Counted from the stretch's first letter, positions 52,974-62,435 are shown. The stretch: 64,000 bases of DNA from Anaerolineales bacterium (GCA_025057645.1 JANXBJ010000004.1:44961-108960), one strand, 5' to 3'. Translations and numbers: made by a program. The notes: generated by a model not told the origin, from the letters alone.

Positions 52974-53789
52974 ATGGCCAAGTCCCCTCCCGAGGTCATC
53001 CCAACCTCCAAGGCTAAGGCAACGGAAACCGAGGAAGCGCGAGTGGCTATTGAGGTGCGCAATCTCAGCGTCACCTTCCGCAACGGCAATGGTGGATTGC
53101 GCGCCATCCAGGGAATCTCCTTTTGCATCCGCGAGCGCGAATTCGTCTGTGTTTTAGGCCCCTCGGGCAGCGGCAAATCCACGTTGCTGCGTGTGCTGGC
53201 TGGCCTCCTGACCCCTACGCAGGGAGAGGTTTATTTCTACGGCGAACCGCTCAAGGAACCGCGGCGTGAAATCGGCCTGGTTTTCCAAAAGGCCAACCTG
53301 ATGCCTTGGCGAACTGCGCTGCAAAACATCGTGCTGCCTTTGGAATTGCAAAACGTGCCCAAGGCGGAAGCGCGCCGCCGAGCAATGGAGCTGATTGAAT
53401 TGGTCGGTTTGCACGGCTTTGAGGACACTCTCCCGCGCGATCTCTCCGGCGGCATGGCGCAGCGGGTGGCTATTGCCCGCGCGCTAGTCCATGACCCCCA
53501 GGTGCTTCTCTTGGATGAACCTTTTGGCGGGCTGGATGCCTTGACTCGCGAGCGCATGGGCGACGAATTGCTGCGCATCTGGCAAGCGCGGCGCAAGACG
53601 GTGGTCATGGTGACCCACTCTATTCCGGAGGCGATCTATCTCTCCGATCGCGTTTTGGTCTTCACCCCCAGGCCGGGCCGCCTCAGGCTGGACCTGCCGA
53701 TCTATCTCCCTAGGCCGCGCACAGAGGAGATCCGTTACTCACCAGCTTTTGGGGAATTGGCAAGGCGCCTGCGAGCGGAGATTGGCTAG
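52974..53789 (+). CDS. ABC transporter ATPase of the riboflavin importer
   Basis: The 271-residue ATPase has Walker A GPSGSGKST, signature LSGGMAQR, Walker B LLLDEPFGGLD and VMVTHSIPEA. An N-terminal extension of about 25 charged residues precedes the domain. GGAAAAGGAGG lies before its ATG. RibXY systems described in the literature often lack a dedicated ATPase, so the co-transcribed ATPase here makes a complete importer. It is also a candidate partner for the ATPase-less operon at 21.8-24.7 kb. Confidence 0.94.
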   Translation: MAKSPPEVIPTSKAKATETEEARVAIEVRNLSVTFRNGNGGLRAIQGISFCIREREFVCVLGPSGSGKSTLLRVLAGLLTPTQGEVYFYGEPLKEPRREIGLVFQKANLMPWRTALQNIVLPLELQNVPKAEARRRAMELIELVGLHGFEDTLPRDLSGGMAQRVAIARALVHDPQVLLLDEPFGGLDALTRERMGDELLRIWQARRKTVVMVTHSIPEAIYLSDRVLVFTPRPGRLRLDLPIYLPRPRTEEIRYSPAFGELARRLRAEIG

Positions 53790-53972
53790 AATCGCCTTCC
53801 CGCCCTGCCCAGCGGCCTCATTGGGCATGCTCAAACGTCTCGCTTTGAGATGAGGCTCGGCATCTCTTGATGCGCCGCTCGTTTGCCCGATTCCCCCGGG
53901 TGTGGCCGCAATTCCTGAAGGACTCTCTTTTCAGGTATACTTAGGCAAAAACCATTCAAACCGAGGGAACCA

Positions 53973-55628
53973 ATGACCAAACTGGATGCTGAGTTGCAGC
54001 GTTGGGAGGAAGCTGTACTCAAACCGACTCTGTCCCGTTTTCCGGAACGAAAAGCAGAGTTCAAGACCTCCTCGGGCATCCCGATGCCCCGCTTTCTCCT
54101 CCCTACTTGGGAAGATGAGAGTTATTTGGAAAAGCTTGGCTTTCCCGGCGAGCCGCCCTTTACGCGCGGTATCCAGCCGACTATGTACCGCGGCCGCCTG
54201 TGGACAATGCGCCAGTATGCCGGCTATGCAACCGCCGAGGAGTCCAACCGCCGCTATCGCTACCTGCTCAAGCAAGGTCAGACCGGCTTGTCGGTTGCTT
54301 TCGACCTGCCCACCCAGATCGGCTACGATGCCGATGACCCGATCGCCAGCGGCGAAGTGGGGAAAGTGGGAGTCTCGATTTCCTCTTTACAAGATATGGA
54401 GACGCTATTTCGCGACATCCCACTCGATAAGGTCTCAACCAGCATGACCATCAATGCCCCGGCAGCGATCTTGCTGGCGATGTATATTGCTGTCGCCAAG
54501 AAACAAGGGGTGGAAATCCGCCAGTTGCGGGGCACGATTCAAAACGACATCCTCAAGGAATACGTGGCGCGGGGCACATACATCTTCCCCCCCAAGCCCT
54601 CCATGCGCCTGATCACCGATGTCTTCCGGTTCTGTCATGCCGAGATGCCCCATTGGAACGCAATCAGCATCTCCGGTTACCACATTCGCGAGGCTGGCTC
54701 GACCGCCGTCCAAGAGGTTGCGTTCACCCTAGCCCACGCCATCGCTTATATCGAGGCAGCGATCCAAGCCGGACTCAACGTAGACGAGTTCGCCGACCAA
54801 ATCTCTTTCTTCTTCTGCGTTCACAACCACTTTCTGGAGGAGATTGCCAAGTTTCGCGCCGCACGACGCTTATATGCCAAAATTATGCGTCAGCGTTTTA
54901 AGGCACAGAACCCGCGCTCATGGATGCTGCGCTTTCACTCCCAGACTGGCGGTTCTACCCTTACTGCCCAGCAGCCAGAGAACAACATCGTACGCACTGC
55001 CCTGCAAGCTTTGGCGGCGGTCTTGGGCGGCACCCAGTCGCTGCACACCAACAGCATGGACGAAGCCCTCTGGCTGCCTACCGAGACCTCGGCGCGCATT
55101 GCTCTGCGCACCCAGCAGATCATCGCCTACGAGTCGGGCGTCGCTGATACTGTCGATCCGCTAGCTGGTTCTTATTTGCTCGAGTACCTGACCGATGAGA
55201 TCGAACGACGCGCTCAGGTTTATCTCGACCACATCGACGCTCTAGGCGGCGCACTTATGGCGATCGAACAAGGGTACATTCAGAACGAAATCCAGAACGC
55301 AGCCTATGAAACCCAAAGGGCGATCGAGCGTGGGGAACAAATCGTGGTCGGCGTGAACTGTTTTCAAATAGAAGAAAAGCTCGAACTGGAGCGCTTAAAG
55401 GTCGACCCAGCTATTGAAGTAACCCAGCGCCAGCGTCTGGCAGAGTTGCGCGCCAAACGCGATCATGCTCGTGTTCAGGAACTATTGGCGCAGTTGGAGA
55501 GCACGGCTCGGGGAGAGGGCGCGCTGATGCCCCTCTTCATCGAGTGTGTGGAGAATTCCGTCACCCTCGGTGAGATTTGTAATACCTTGCGCCGCGTTTG
55601 GGGCGAATACCGACCACCTCAATTTTAG
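53973..55628 (+). CDS. Methylmalonyl-CoA mutase, large (catalytic) subunit
   Basis: This 551-residue adenosylcobalamin-dependent TIM-barrel protein lacks the C-terminal cobalamin-binding domain, so that domain must be supplied by a separate small subunit, not in the window. It contains [29 protein letters not shown] (Tyr82 corresponds to the mutase Tyr), [50 protein letters not shown] and [18 protein letters not shown]. The Tyr and Arg at the substrate positions favour methylmalonyl-CoA over isobutyryl-CoA. The next gene is methylmalonyl-CoA epimerase, supporting the propionate/succinyl-CoA pathway. Confidence 0.94.
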   Translation: MTKLDAELQRWEEAVLKPTLSRFPERKAEFKTSSGIPMPRFLLPTWEDESYLEKLGFPGEPPFTRGIQPTMYRGRLWTMRQYAGYATAEESNRRYRYLLKQGQTGLSVAFDLPTQIGYDADDPIASGEVGKVGVSISSLQDMETLFRDIPLDKVSTSMTINAPAAILLAMYIAVAKKQGVEIRQLRGTIQNDILKEYVARGTYIFPPKPSMRLITDVFRFCHAEMPHWNAISISGYHIREAGSTAVQEVAFTLAHAIAYIEAAIQAGLNVDEFADQISFFFCVHNHFLEEIAKFRAARRLYAKIMRQRFKAQNPRSWMLRFHSQTGGSTLTAQQPENNIVRTALQALAAVLGGTQSLHTNSMDEALWLPTETSARIALRTQQIIAYESGVADTVDPLAGSYLLEYLTDEIERRAQVYLDHIDALGGALMAIEQGYIQNEIQNAAYETQRAIERGEQIVVGVNCFQIEEKLELERLKVDPAIEVTQRQRLAELRAKRDHARVQELLAQLESTARGEGALMPLFIECVENSVTLGEICNTLRRVWGEYRPPQF

Positions 55629-55636
55629 GAGACTCA

Positions 55637-56050
55637 ATGCCTACCATCCGCAGAATTGACCACTTAGCTGTTGTCGTCTCTGACTTGGAAGCCTCCCTCG
55701 CCTTCTGGCGGGATGCGCTGGGCATCCCACTCGCCGAAGTGCGCCAAGTGCCTGCAGAGGCTGCCGAAGTGGCGTTCCTGCCGGTTGCCGATTCGGAGAT
55801 CGAACTCGTGCGTCCGACCACCGAGGAGAGCGGTTTGGCCAAATATCTCGTCAAGCGCGGGCCGGGCATGCACCATATTTGCTTGGAAGTGGACGACTTG
55901 GCGGGAATGTTGCAACAGCTCAAGGCCAAAGGGATTCGTTTGATCAACGAAGAACCCCGTGTGGCAACCGATGGGAAAAAGTATGCTTTCATCCACCCCG
56001 AGAGCACGCATGGCGTGTTGGTCGAGCTGTATGAGCTTGCCAGACCGTAG
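55637..56050 (+). CDS. mce: Methylmalonyl-CoA epimerase
   Basis: This 137-residue vicinal-oxygen-chelate enzyme interconverts (R)- and (S)-methylmalonyl-CoA. It has RRIDHLAVVVSDLEASLAFWRDALG, the metal His in GPGMHHICLEVDDLAGML and LINEEPRVATDGKKYAFIHPESTHGVLVELYE. The ATG at 55637 follows an AGGAGA site 8 bases after the mutase stop; the ORF-track start in the mutase is rejected. The pair forms an operon. Confidence 0.95.
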   Translation: MPTIRRIDHLAVVVSDLEASLAFWRDALGIPLAEVRQVPAEAAEVAFLPVADSEIELVRPTTEESGLAKYLVKRGPGMHHICLEVDDLAGMLQQLKAKGIRLINEEPRVATDGKKYAFIHPESTHGVLVELYELARP

Positions 56051-56095
56051 CTTCATCGTCGCCAACAATTCTGCGAAGTCGAGTGGAGTGCTTTC

Positions 56096-56539
56096 TTGAA
56101 AACCGGGCGTTGGATGTATTTCTTTTCTGCAGTTCTCGCTATTCTCGGAAGTGTGGCCTATCACCATTTTGTGAAGCGCATCTCACCGGCGATCCACCCT
56201 ATCGTCTCCATCGTGGGAATCTACGTGGGTGTTCTTTTGCTGAGCGGCAGCCTATTGCTGGTGTTTCCGCCCGCAGAGGGCTACCGGCATCATTTTCGTC
56301 AAATCAATTGGGTGCAGCTTGCCGTAGCGATCTCGGTCTTCCTCATTGAGCTAGGATTTGTGCTGATGTATCGGGCCGGTTGGAATCTGAGCACTGCAAA
56401 CTTGGTAACCGGGGTTGTGATCAACATCCTCTTGGTTGCGCTCGGCCTGTTGCTATTGCGCGAGAAAGTGAGCCTGATCAACGCTATCGGCATTGTGCTC
56501 TCGATAATCGGAGTGGCAATGATCAGCTACCGTCCCTAA
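56096..56539 (+). CDS. Small four-helix membrane protein, half EamA/DMT-type
   Basis: The 147-residue protein has four to five hydrophobic segments. Its second half (NLSTANLVTGVVINILLVALGLLLLREKVSLINAIGIVLSIIGVAMI) matches one repeat of the drug/metabolite transporter superfamily. As a half-size transporter it probably works as a dimer, like small multidrug resistance proteins. The TTG start at 56096 is supported by GGAG 7 bases upstream; no ATG fits. The substrate is unknown. Confidence 0.75.
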   Translation: MKTGRWMYFFSAVLAILGSVAYHHFVKRISPAIHPIVSIVGIYVGVLLLSGSLLLVFPPAEGYRHHFRQINWVQLAVAISVFLIELGFVLMYRAGWNLSTANLVTGVVINILLVALGLLLLREKVSLINAIGIVLSIIGVAMISYRP

Positions 56540-56587
56540 GGCCAGCAGGTCGAATGCAAAGAGGAAGTTGCCGAAGGGCCTAGAAGC

Positions 56588-58177
56588 ATGACGGTCGAAC
56601 TGCGCACGTTTTATCTCCTGTTTCTCTTTAGCTCCACGGGGGTTGTTCTTCTCTTGTCCTTGCTCACCTGGCAGCGCCTTGCCTACCTAGGGAGGATGGG
56701 GGTGTACTTCTTGCTCTGCCTGCTGTTTGTGTCGATTTATAACTTTGGTTATGCTATGGAACTCTTGCAGAGCAGCCTTGACGGAATGATGTTTTGGCTA
56801 CGTTTCGAACATTGGGGAATTCAGTGGTTAGGCCCGACCTGGTTGTTGTTTGTGCTGGCCCTTAGCGGGAACGAGCGTTGGATCACTCTCGCAAGAGGTA
56901 CGGTGCTATACGGAATTGCGGCCTTCTTCCTCGCTACTACTCAGACTCTCGGTGGGTCAAATCTCTTTCACCAAAATCCTCGCCTCAACACCGGCGGGGA
57001 TTTTCCAACCTTCACCTACGATCGAACTTGGGTGACTTATCTGGCTCTTTCTTATTATTCGCTGTGTGTGTTTCTTACTCTCTTTCTCTTCACGCGCACG
57101 TTCCTTCGTTTGCCATCGCCCTTTCACGCTCAGGTTGTTCTGTTTTGGATTGTCTCTCTCCTGCCATGGCTTGGGGGAGGCTTGTATGTTCTAGGAGTCA
57201 CCCCGCACTCCATCGATCCCACTCCGCTCACCCTCACCGTCAGTCTCCTGCTTTTCACCTTGGGCATCTTTCGCTTTGGCACATTGGACCTAATCCCCCT
57301 AGCTCGGGATGTGATCTTTGAGGGGATGAGCGAAGCGGCGTTAGTGCTGGACCATAAAAATCGAGTGCTCGATTTTAACCTTCGCCTGAAGGCGATCGTA
57401 AAAGAGGCCACACCGGGGATTATCGGGAGGCCCGTGCAGGAGGTTCTTCAAGACCATCCCGCTTTGGTTGAGATGATCGAAAAAGACCTGGCCGGGTCGG
57501 TCGAGTTCTCCGTTACCGATGAGAATCGCCTGTTCACTTACGAAGCGAAACAATCGCCGTTATATAAAATCGGTCAATCCCAAAGTGTTGGCAAGATCCT
57601 CATCCTCCACGACATCACTCCTCTCAAAGAACTGGTGCGGAAGTTGGAGGTCTTGGCAACCACCGACAGCCTGACTCAGCTCTATAACCGTCGTTATTTT
57701 CGAGAGCTGGCCCTCTCGGAGTTCTCTCGAGCGGAGCGTTACGGAGAAGAGCTTTCTCTGATGATCTTCGACCTCGATCACTTCAAGCTGGTCAACGATC
57801 GCTATGGGCATGGGGCCGGAGACGCTGCGTTGGTGCAGGTGGCTCAACTCTGCCGCCGCCTGACGCGGCAATCTGACATCCTCGCCCGCGTCGGGGGTGA
57901 GGAATTCGCAGCGCTGCTGCCCGAAACGTCGCTCCAAGCTGCGATCCAAGTAGCCGAAAGGCTGCGAGTTGCCTTTGAGCAAAATCCGATTGAGTATGAG
58001 GGAAAACGCTTTTTCGTGACGGCGAGTTTCGGGGTGAGCCATCGCTGTCTTCCTGAACGAGGCGATTTGGAGCAGCTCTTTAGCGCTGCCGACCGTGCCC
58101 TGTTTCAGGCTAAGGAGGCCGGGCGCAACCGGGTCTGGGCTGAGGGAATACTGCAAGGCAAGGAGGAGAAATTATGA
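56588..58177 (+). CDS. Membrane-anchored PAS-GGDEF diguanylate cyclase
   Basis: The 529-residue protein has seven membrane segments (residues 1-230; 7TM histidine-kinase N-domain type), a PAS sensor (about 245-345; ALVLDHKNRVLDFNLRLK) and a GGDEF domain (350-525) with active site GGEEF at 436-440. The RxxD inhibitory site (Arg427, Asp430) is intact, so product feedback by cyclic di-GMP is expected. It converts two GTP into cyclic di-GMP. It overlaps a membrane-protein gene by four bases. Confidence 0.92.
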   Translation: MTVELRTFYLLFLFSSTGVVLLLSLLTWQRLAYLGRMGVYFLLCLLFVSIYNFGYAMELLQSSLDGMMFWLRFEHWGIQWLGPTWLLFVLALSGNERWITLARGTVLYGIAAFFLATTQTLGGSNLFHQNPRLNTGGDFPTFTYDRTWVTYLALSYYSLCVFLTLFLFTRTFLRLPSPFHAQVVLFWIVSLLPWLGGGLYVLGVTPHSIDPTPLTLTVSLLLFTLGIFRFGTLDLIPLARDVIFEGMSEAALVLDHKNRVLDFNLRLKAIVKEATPGIIGRPVQEVLQDHPALVEMIEKDLAGSVEFSVTDENRLFTYEAKQSPLYKIGQSQSVGKILILHDITPLKELVRKLEVLATTDSLTQLYNRRYFRELALSEFSRAERYGEELSLMIFDLDHFKLVNDRYGHGAGDAALVQVAQLCRRLTRQSDILARVGGEEFAALLPETSLQAAIQVAERLRVAFEQNPIEYEGKRFFVTASFGVSHRCLPERGDLEQLFSAADRALFQAKEAGRNRVWAEGILQGKEEKL

Positions 58178-59061
58178 GCCAAGCATCGGTTCGGGTGCTG
58201 AGGAAGCGAGAGTTGCCTGCCCACGGATGGATTGGGCTTGCTCTTATGCTGGTCTTTTGGGTGCTCAACTGGGGGCTGAGTGGGTTACGCACCCATTACC
58301 TCTTCTTCGGGTTGTGGCTAGGCTTTTGCCTTGCGGTTGACGGGCTGACGGTTTGGCTCAGGGGCAGCTCGATGATCACCCGCAGTTGGCGGCGCTTCTT
58401 GGCTTTATTTCTGCTTTCTGCGCCGGTGTGGTGGTTGTTCGAGTTTTTCAATGAACGCTTGCAGAACTGGCATTATCTGGGCACGGAGAGCTTTACTGCG
58501 CCGATCTTCCGTCTGTGGGCGACCTTGAATTTCAGCACGGTCATCCCGGCCGTCTTTTGCGCTGCGGAGTTGGCCGCCGGCTTTCGCTGGATTCAACGTC
58601 TGGGGCGCGGTCCCGTGCTTCGGCCTACGCTTGCCACAACGCTTGCTTTTTTTGTCGCCGGCTGGGTGATGTTGGCCCTGTTGCTGCTCTGGCCGCGTTG
58701 GTTCTTCCCCTTCGTGTGGATCTCGCTCTATTTCATTTTGGAGCCGGTCAACATCTGGCTGGGCAACCGCAATCTGGCGCAGTGGACGGCACAAGGAGAT
58801 TGGCGTCCGGTGGTTTCTTTGTGGGTGGGCGTGCTGATCTGTGGGTTTTTCTGGGAACTGTGGAACTATTATTCCTACCCGAAGTGGATTTACACCATTT
58901 CCTACGCCGATTGGTTGCGCATCTTTGAAATGCCCTTGCTCGGCTACGGTGGCTACTTGCCCTTCTCCCTCGAACTCTACGCCATGACCCACTTGATTGC
59001 GGGGCTGCTGGGGAAAAAAGACCTGCACTTCGTGGCGATCGAGCCGGTCGAGAAAACTTAG
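58174..59061 (+). CDS. Multi-pass membrane protein of unknown function
   Basis: The 295-residue protein has about seven or eight hydrophobic segments with abundant Trp. It starts at an ATGA overlap with the diguanylate cyclase, so it is translationally coupled and likely works in the same signalling path. The segments WWLFEFFNERLQNWHYLGTESFTAPIFRLW and GFFWELWNYYSYPKWIYTISYADWLRIFEMPLLGYGGYLPFSLELYAM are presumably conserved. I do not recognise a named family. Confidence 0.8.
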   Translation: MSQASVRVLRKRELPAHGWIGLALMLVFWVLNWGLSGLRTHYLFFGLWLGFCLAVDGLTVWLRGSSMITRSWRRFLALFLLSAPVWWLFEFFNERLQNWHYLGTESFTAPIFRLWATLNFSTVIPAVFCAAELAAGFRWIQRLGRGPVLRPTLATTLAFFVAGWVMLALLLLWPRWFFPFVWISLYFILEPVNIWLGNRNLAQWTAQGDWRPVVSLWVGVLICGFFWELWNYYSYPKWIYTISYADWLRIFEMPLLGYGGYLPFSLELYAMTHLIAGLLGKKDLHFVAIEPVEKT

Positions 59062-59634
59062 GGGGTGACTTCGCCGGACCGGTGTGTTAAGGTCCCTGTG
59101 AGATCACCGGCGCTGAGCCGCTTGGAAAACGGCGAGGGGCGACGGGCTCTCAAGCGAACACCGACCGCTACTCTCTCGGCCTCCTTCACTGAGGGCATTG
59201 TTTGGATTTGAAGCTCAGTGCGAACCCATTTGCCCAATGCGGGTTGTTGACCAATATCCTACCGAAGAACCTCTGGAAAATATCGCCGGCCTGCCTTTGA
59301 AGACGATGCGTCCCAGTGACCGGCTCGGCTCAAAGGCTTAGAACAAGTTGCATGGGAAGGGCGTATGGAAATGGAGGCGGCGGTCAAGCGCAACCCACGC
59401 TCAGGCTCGGAGGGCCGGCCGGGCAGGGGCTTGGGTTTCTCGATGGCGCGCCGAGATGCGCCTTAATCAAGTCTCTTCCGCTCTGTGGCAGAGGATGTCC
59501 TCGTCAGGCTAAAGGGCGCAATTCGTTCTCCGCTTCCCCTGAAGCATGCTCGCCACCTGTGCGGCCGGCGGGGATCGCTGCCCGTGCGTCGCTCACGGAC
59601 CGGGAGGGATCGGTTAGCCCCCATAAATCATAGG
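59062..59634. other. Intergenic region before tRNA-Arg
   Basis: Some 570 GC-rich bases have no supported gene; the ORF-track hits lack motifs, and a 34-codon ORF near 59238 has no recognisable relative. I looked for RNase P RNA, tmRNA and SRP RNA hallmarks and did not see them. Confidence 0.45.
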
Positions 59635-59707
59635 CGCCCCCGGCGAGATTCGAACTCACAACCTTCTGATCCGAAGTCAGATGCTCTGTCCATTGAGCTA
59701 CGGGGGC
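59635..59707 (-). tRNA. tRNA-Arg (anticodon TCG)
   Basis: On the minus strand a 73-base cloverleaf is formed: acceptor GCCCCCG/CGGGGGC, D-arm GCTC/GAGC, anticodon stem TCTGA/TCAGA with loop CTTCGGA (anticodon TCG), T-arm GTGAG-TTCGAAT-CTCGC, discriminator G. CCA is not encoded. A mutated copy of its 5' half lies 1.2 kb to the right. Confidence 0.94.
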
Positions 59708-60059
59708 GTGCGTCCAAATATTTAGGACGAGGCATGGGAGCGCCGGTGCAGGTGGAATTTTACTCTCGGTATCCCTACTTTGGCAAGAGATTCGTGGAAA
59801 TGTCTGAGCAAATTTTTCGGCGAGCTTGGAGTATCGTTTGCGATTCTGAGGACTAGCCTTCTTTGGGCAAGGGCAGAATCCTCAGGACTTGGCAAACGCA
59901 TGAAGGCGTCGCCATAATCCGCAGAGCATTGGGTGTTTTGAATTCGTGGATTAGGAGTTTCCCCCGAATGTAAACTACAGTTTGCCGAATCGAAATTTGG
60001 TCGAAAACTCTACCCACTGCTTTTCATTTGCGTTTGCATCGACAGGGCAAAAAACCCGC
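59708..60059. other. Intergenic region between tRNA-Arg and the PIN relic
   Basis: About 350 bases with no recognised gene. The base composition is more AT-rich than neighbouring coding DNA, and the stretch lies inside the interval bounded by the tRNA and its partial copy. Confidence 0.4.
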
Positions 60060-60507
60060 ATTCTTGACCCCACCTCTGTCCTCGCAATTTCACTGGCGTT
60101 GCGTTGGGGCGCCTTACCCCCTATTCGGCTGCCTGTCGACGCGCCATTCACGCCATTGAGGAGAGGAATGGATCGGTCAAGGGGTTGAGGTTGTCGTGCC
60201 AGATTTGTGGGATTACGAAGTGACGTCGGCTTTGTTTTGGCTTTGCGCTCACGGTGAGTTGACGCGTCAAGTTGCCTTAGAAGGCTTGCGGGCGCTATTT
60301 CGCCTGAATCTGCGACATGTTCCGGCTTCGGCGGAGTTATGCTACCGAGCATCTCTGTGGGCGGAGCGGTTGGGACGGCAGCGTGCCTACGATTCCCAGT
60401 ACATCGCCCTAGCCGAGATGTTTCAAGCCGATTTTTACACCGCCGATAAAAAACTCTTTGGTCGCTCTCGTGAGGAAAGGATAGGGTTCGTCAAGTTGTT
60501 GGAATAG
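60060..60507 (+). pseudogene. PIN-domain toxin (VapC-like), frameshifted
   Basis: The C-terminal two-thirds is open from 60196 (ORF track, 103 residues): VPDLWDYEVTSALFWLCAHGEL, RQRAYDSQYIALAEMFQADFYTADKKLF, with the conserved PIN Asp and Glu residues. The N-terminal part that normally starts with D-x-S-V lies upstream in other frames: ILDPTSVLA near 60063 in one frame, RRAIHAIEE near 60145 in a second, and EEWIGQGVEVVVPDLW continuing into the ORF after an in-frame TGA. I therefore call it a PIN gene broken by at least one, probably two, frameshifts. No VapB antitoxin is seen. A recent GTG-started short form is less likely because the first catalytic Asp would be lost. Confidence 0.65.
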
Positions 60508-60886
60508 CCGTGTCGGTGTTCTCTTGTAGCTCTCACTTGGCATAAATTTGCAAGGTTTTATCTGTTCACGGATTTGGGAAAAGCTATTTTCGTCCATAGG
60601 CAGGGCCGCTCGAATCACGTGAGCGAAGCGACGCCAGTCCCTGCGGGTGGGATGCCTGCGACTCCAAGACGCAGCTGTCGGGGAGGCCTGTGATTGTGGG
60701 GCAGGGCAGGCAGGGAGGTTCGCAGTGCCGGCTTTCGCCGAGGGGGGTTGGTGAGAAGACGACTTTTCCGCTGCTCTATGGGGGAGGAGTGAAGCGAGGG
60801 AAATGAAAGAAAATCCCTAAGTGCAGGTCAGGCAAAGTATAAACAATGAAGTTTTCTAAATATGGGGAAATATTTCGGCCTTCCGC
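60508..60886. other. Intergenic region right of the PIN relic
   Basis: About 380 bases with no supported gene. It ends at the truncated tRNA-Arg copy. Confidence 0.4.
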
Positions 60887-60927
60887 CGACCCGAAGTCAG
60901 GCGCTCTGTCGATTGAGCTACGGGGGC
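60887..60927 (-). pseudogene. Truncated tRNA-Arg copy (5' half)
   Basis: Plus 60891-60928 matches tRNA-Arg plus 59671-59708 at 35 of 38 bases. On the minus strand it includes the acceptor 5' strand, the D-arm and the anticodon loop, then diverges; the T-arm and 3' acceptor strand are missing. It is therefore a remnant and not a functional tRNA. Confidence 0.85.
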
Positions 60928-60947
60928 GAACCGCCTCGTGTACCGCG

Positions 60948-62435
60948 TTATCGGGGGATGTTGTAATAGTTATAGACCGCCCGCGAGAGATCGGCGACCA
61001 GCTTCGATGCCGGCTCCCAGATCAGTTGTTGGGGATGGTAGAGAAAAATCACCAAGACGTAGTTCCCCCCAGGGGTATAGACAATGCCGGCATCGCTGAT
61101 GGTGTTGATAATGCCGTTCACCGAGACCCAACCGTGCTTGTGCGCTACCCGAGTGCCATCGGGCACACCTGCTTCGATCAGAACCCCAATGTTATTGCGG
61201 GCCAGCACTTCGATCATCTGCTGGCACTCTTCTTGGGTGATCTGTCCGGGGAACACCGCCATCAGCGATCCACCGCCGTTCTCGGCGCACAGGTAAATGT
61301 CTTCCAGCAACATTCCGATCTCGGAGGGAGTAGTCTGGCTGTAAGGGTCAGGGTCGGTGAAGACGTCGGTGCGCTGGTTGGCGGGGGTCTTAATCACCTC
61401 TAGCAGGGGAGCTCCGGCATAAAAGTAGCCTGCCAAAAAAGTGTTCGGCAAACCTAAAGCGCGCATATCCTCTGTAACGGCAAGCGGACTGCGGTTGGAC
61501 GCTATTACCCGGTCCATTAACCAGTCCGCTGCCTCATTACCCGATTTTTCGATCATATCGCTGATCAATTTCAGCGTTTCAGGGTCGGGTTGCTCTCCTA
61601 TACGTCGAAAGACCGACACCAAAATCGGGATTTTTATGAGACTTGATGCCGTGAAGGCAATGTCCGTTGGCTTTACAGCGATGCTCTGCAATTGGCGGTA
61701 GCCAAAGTGGATTTCCGCCATGTTTTGGAGATCGAGCAGGTATAGACCGGTGAGTCCATCAAAACCCGATAGATCAATGGTCTGCTTAAGCAGGATTTCT
61801 AAGTTCTGAAAAGCTGGGCGGGAAGCCCGCGTGGTGATGATAGGCAACACCACCGTGCGGTTATCCAGCGAATACAAGGCCCTTGCGATGGGCGGAATTG
61901 CCGCCTCTATATCTAAGACTCGGCCGGGTTGGCCCGGTTCGAAATTGACCGTGCCCACAATCGGCCTAGGTGGGATGGGAGGAGAGTCGTAGCGAGGAGC
62001 GATCTCCTGCTGCAGGTAGGTGCGTAGGCGTTGCTCGGAAAAGGTTGCCCGTAAGGGAATCTCCTCGCTGGGTGTCTCTCGATTCCAAAGGTAATCCCAG
62101 AATCCAACCCAAAAGGATTGCTGGACTCGTTGGAGTTCCGCCGCTGCTAGCATTGCCTCGAGGTCGAGTTGAAAATCAACCACCGAGGGATCGAGATGAA
62201 TGATCGCCTCCCCATAGCGCAGTTCGACCGGCAAGTCATAGGCTTCAATTAACCGTTGCGCAGCTTGCTGACGGTCTAAACCGCCCACTGGCACGCCAGC
62301 GATCACCTGCTCCGGCGCAAACACACTCCGGGCGCGGCTATAACTGACCAGCTCGACACTGGTCAACCCCACCGCTGCAAGGAGGAATAGGACCGAAAAC
62401 CACCGTAAGGGTGAAAAAAGGCCTCCGTTGTTCAT
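60948..62435 (-). CDS. Class A beta-lactamase-like serine hydrolase with N-terminal peptidoglycan-binding-type domain
   Basis: The 495-residue protein has an N-terminal membrane anchor (WFSVLFLLAAVGLTSVELV), a region of about residues 40-200 resembling the VanW/PG_binding_4-associated domain (EQVIAGVPVGGLDRQQAAQRLIEAYDLPVELRYGEAIIHLDPSVVDFQLD), and a C-terminal penicillin-recognising domain. The catalytic motifs are Ser265-x-x-Lys268 (SSLIK), Ser298-Gly-Asn300 (SDN equivalent) and KHG at 433-435 (KTG equivalent). It is probably a cell-wall-associated serine hydrolase rather than a resistance enzyme; the altered second and third motifs leave lactamase activity uncertain. Only 18 bases separate it from the truncated tRNA copy. 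Confidence 0.85.
   Translation of the reverse strand: MNNGGLFSPLRWFSVLFLLAAVGLTSVELVSYSRARSVFAPEQVIAGVPVGGLDRQQAAQRLIEAYDLPVELRYGEAIIHLDPSVVDFQLDLEAMLAAAELQRVQQSFWVGFWDYLWNRETPSEEIPLRATFSEQRLRTYLQQEIAPRYDSPPIPPRPIVGTVNFEPGQPGRVLDIEAAIPPIARALYSLDNRTVVLPIITTRASRPAFQNLEILLKQTIDLSGFDGLTGLYLLDLQNMAEIHFGYRQLQSIAVKPTDIAFTASSLIKIPILVSVFRRIGEQPDPETLKLISDMIEKSGNEAADWLMDRVIASNRSPLAVTEDMRALGLPNTFLAGYFYAGAPLLEVIKTPANQRTDVFTDPDPYSQTTPSEIGMLLEDIYLCAENGGGSLMAVFPGQITQEECQQMIEVLARNNIGVLIEAGVPDGTRVAHKHGWVSVNGIINTISDAGIVYTPGGNYVLVIFLYHPQQLIWEPASKLVADLSRAVYNYYNIPR

Noticed and set aside
59062-59634. Possible structural RNA (RNase P, tmRNA, SRP) in the GC-rich gap
   Set aside because: None of the conserved core sequences I know from these RNAs could be found on either strand.
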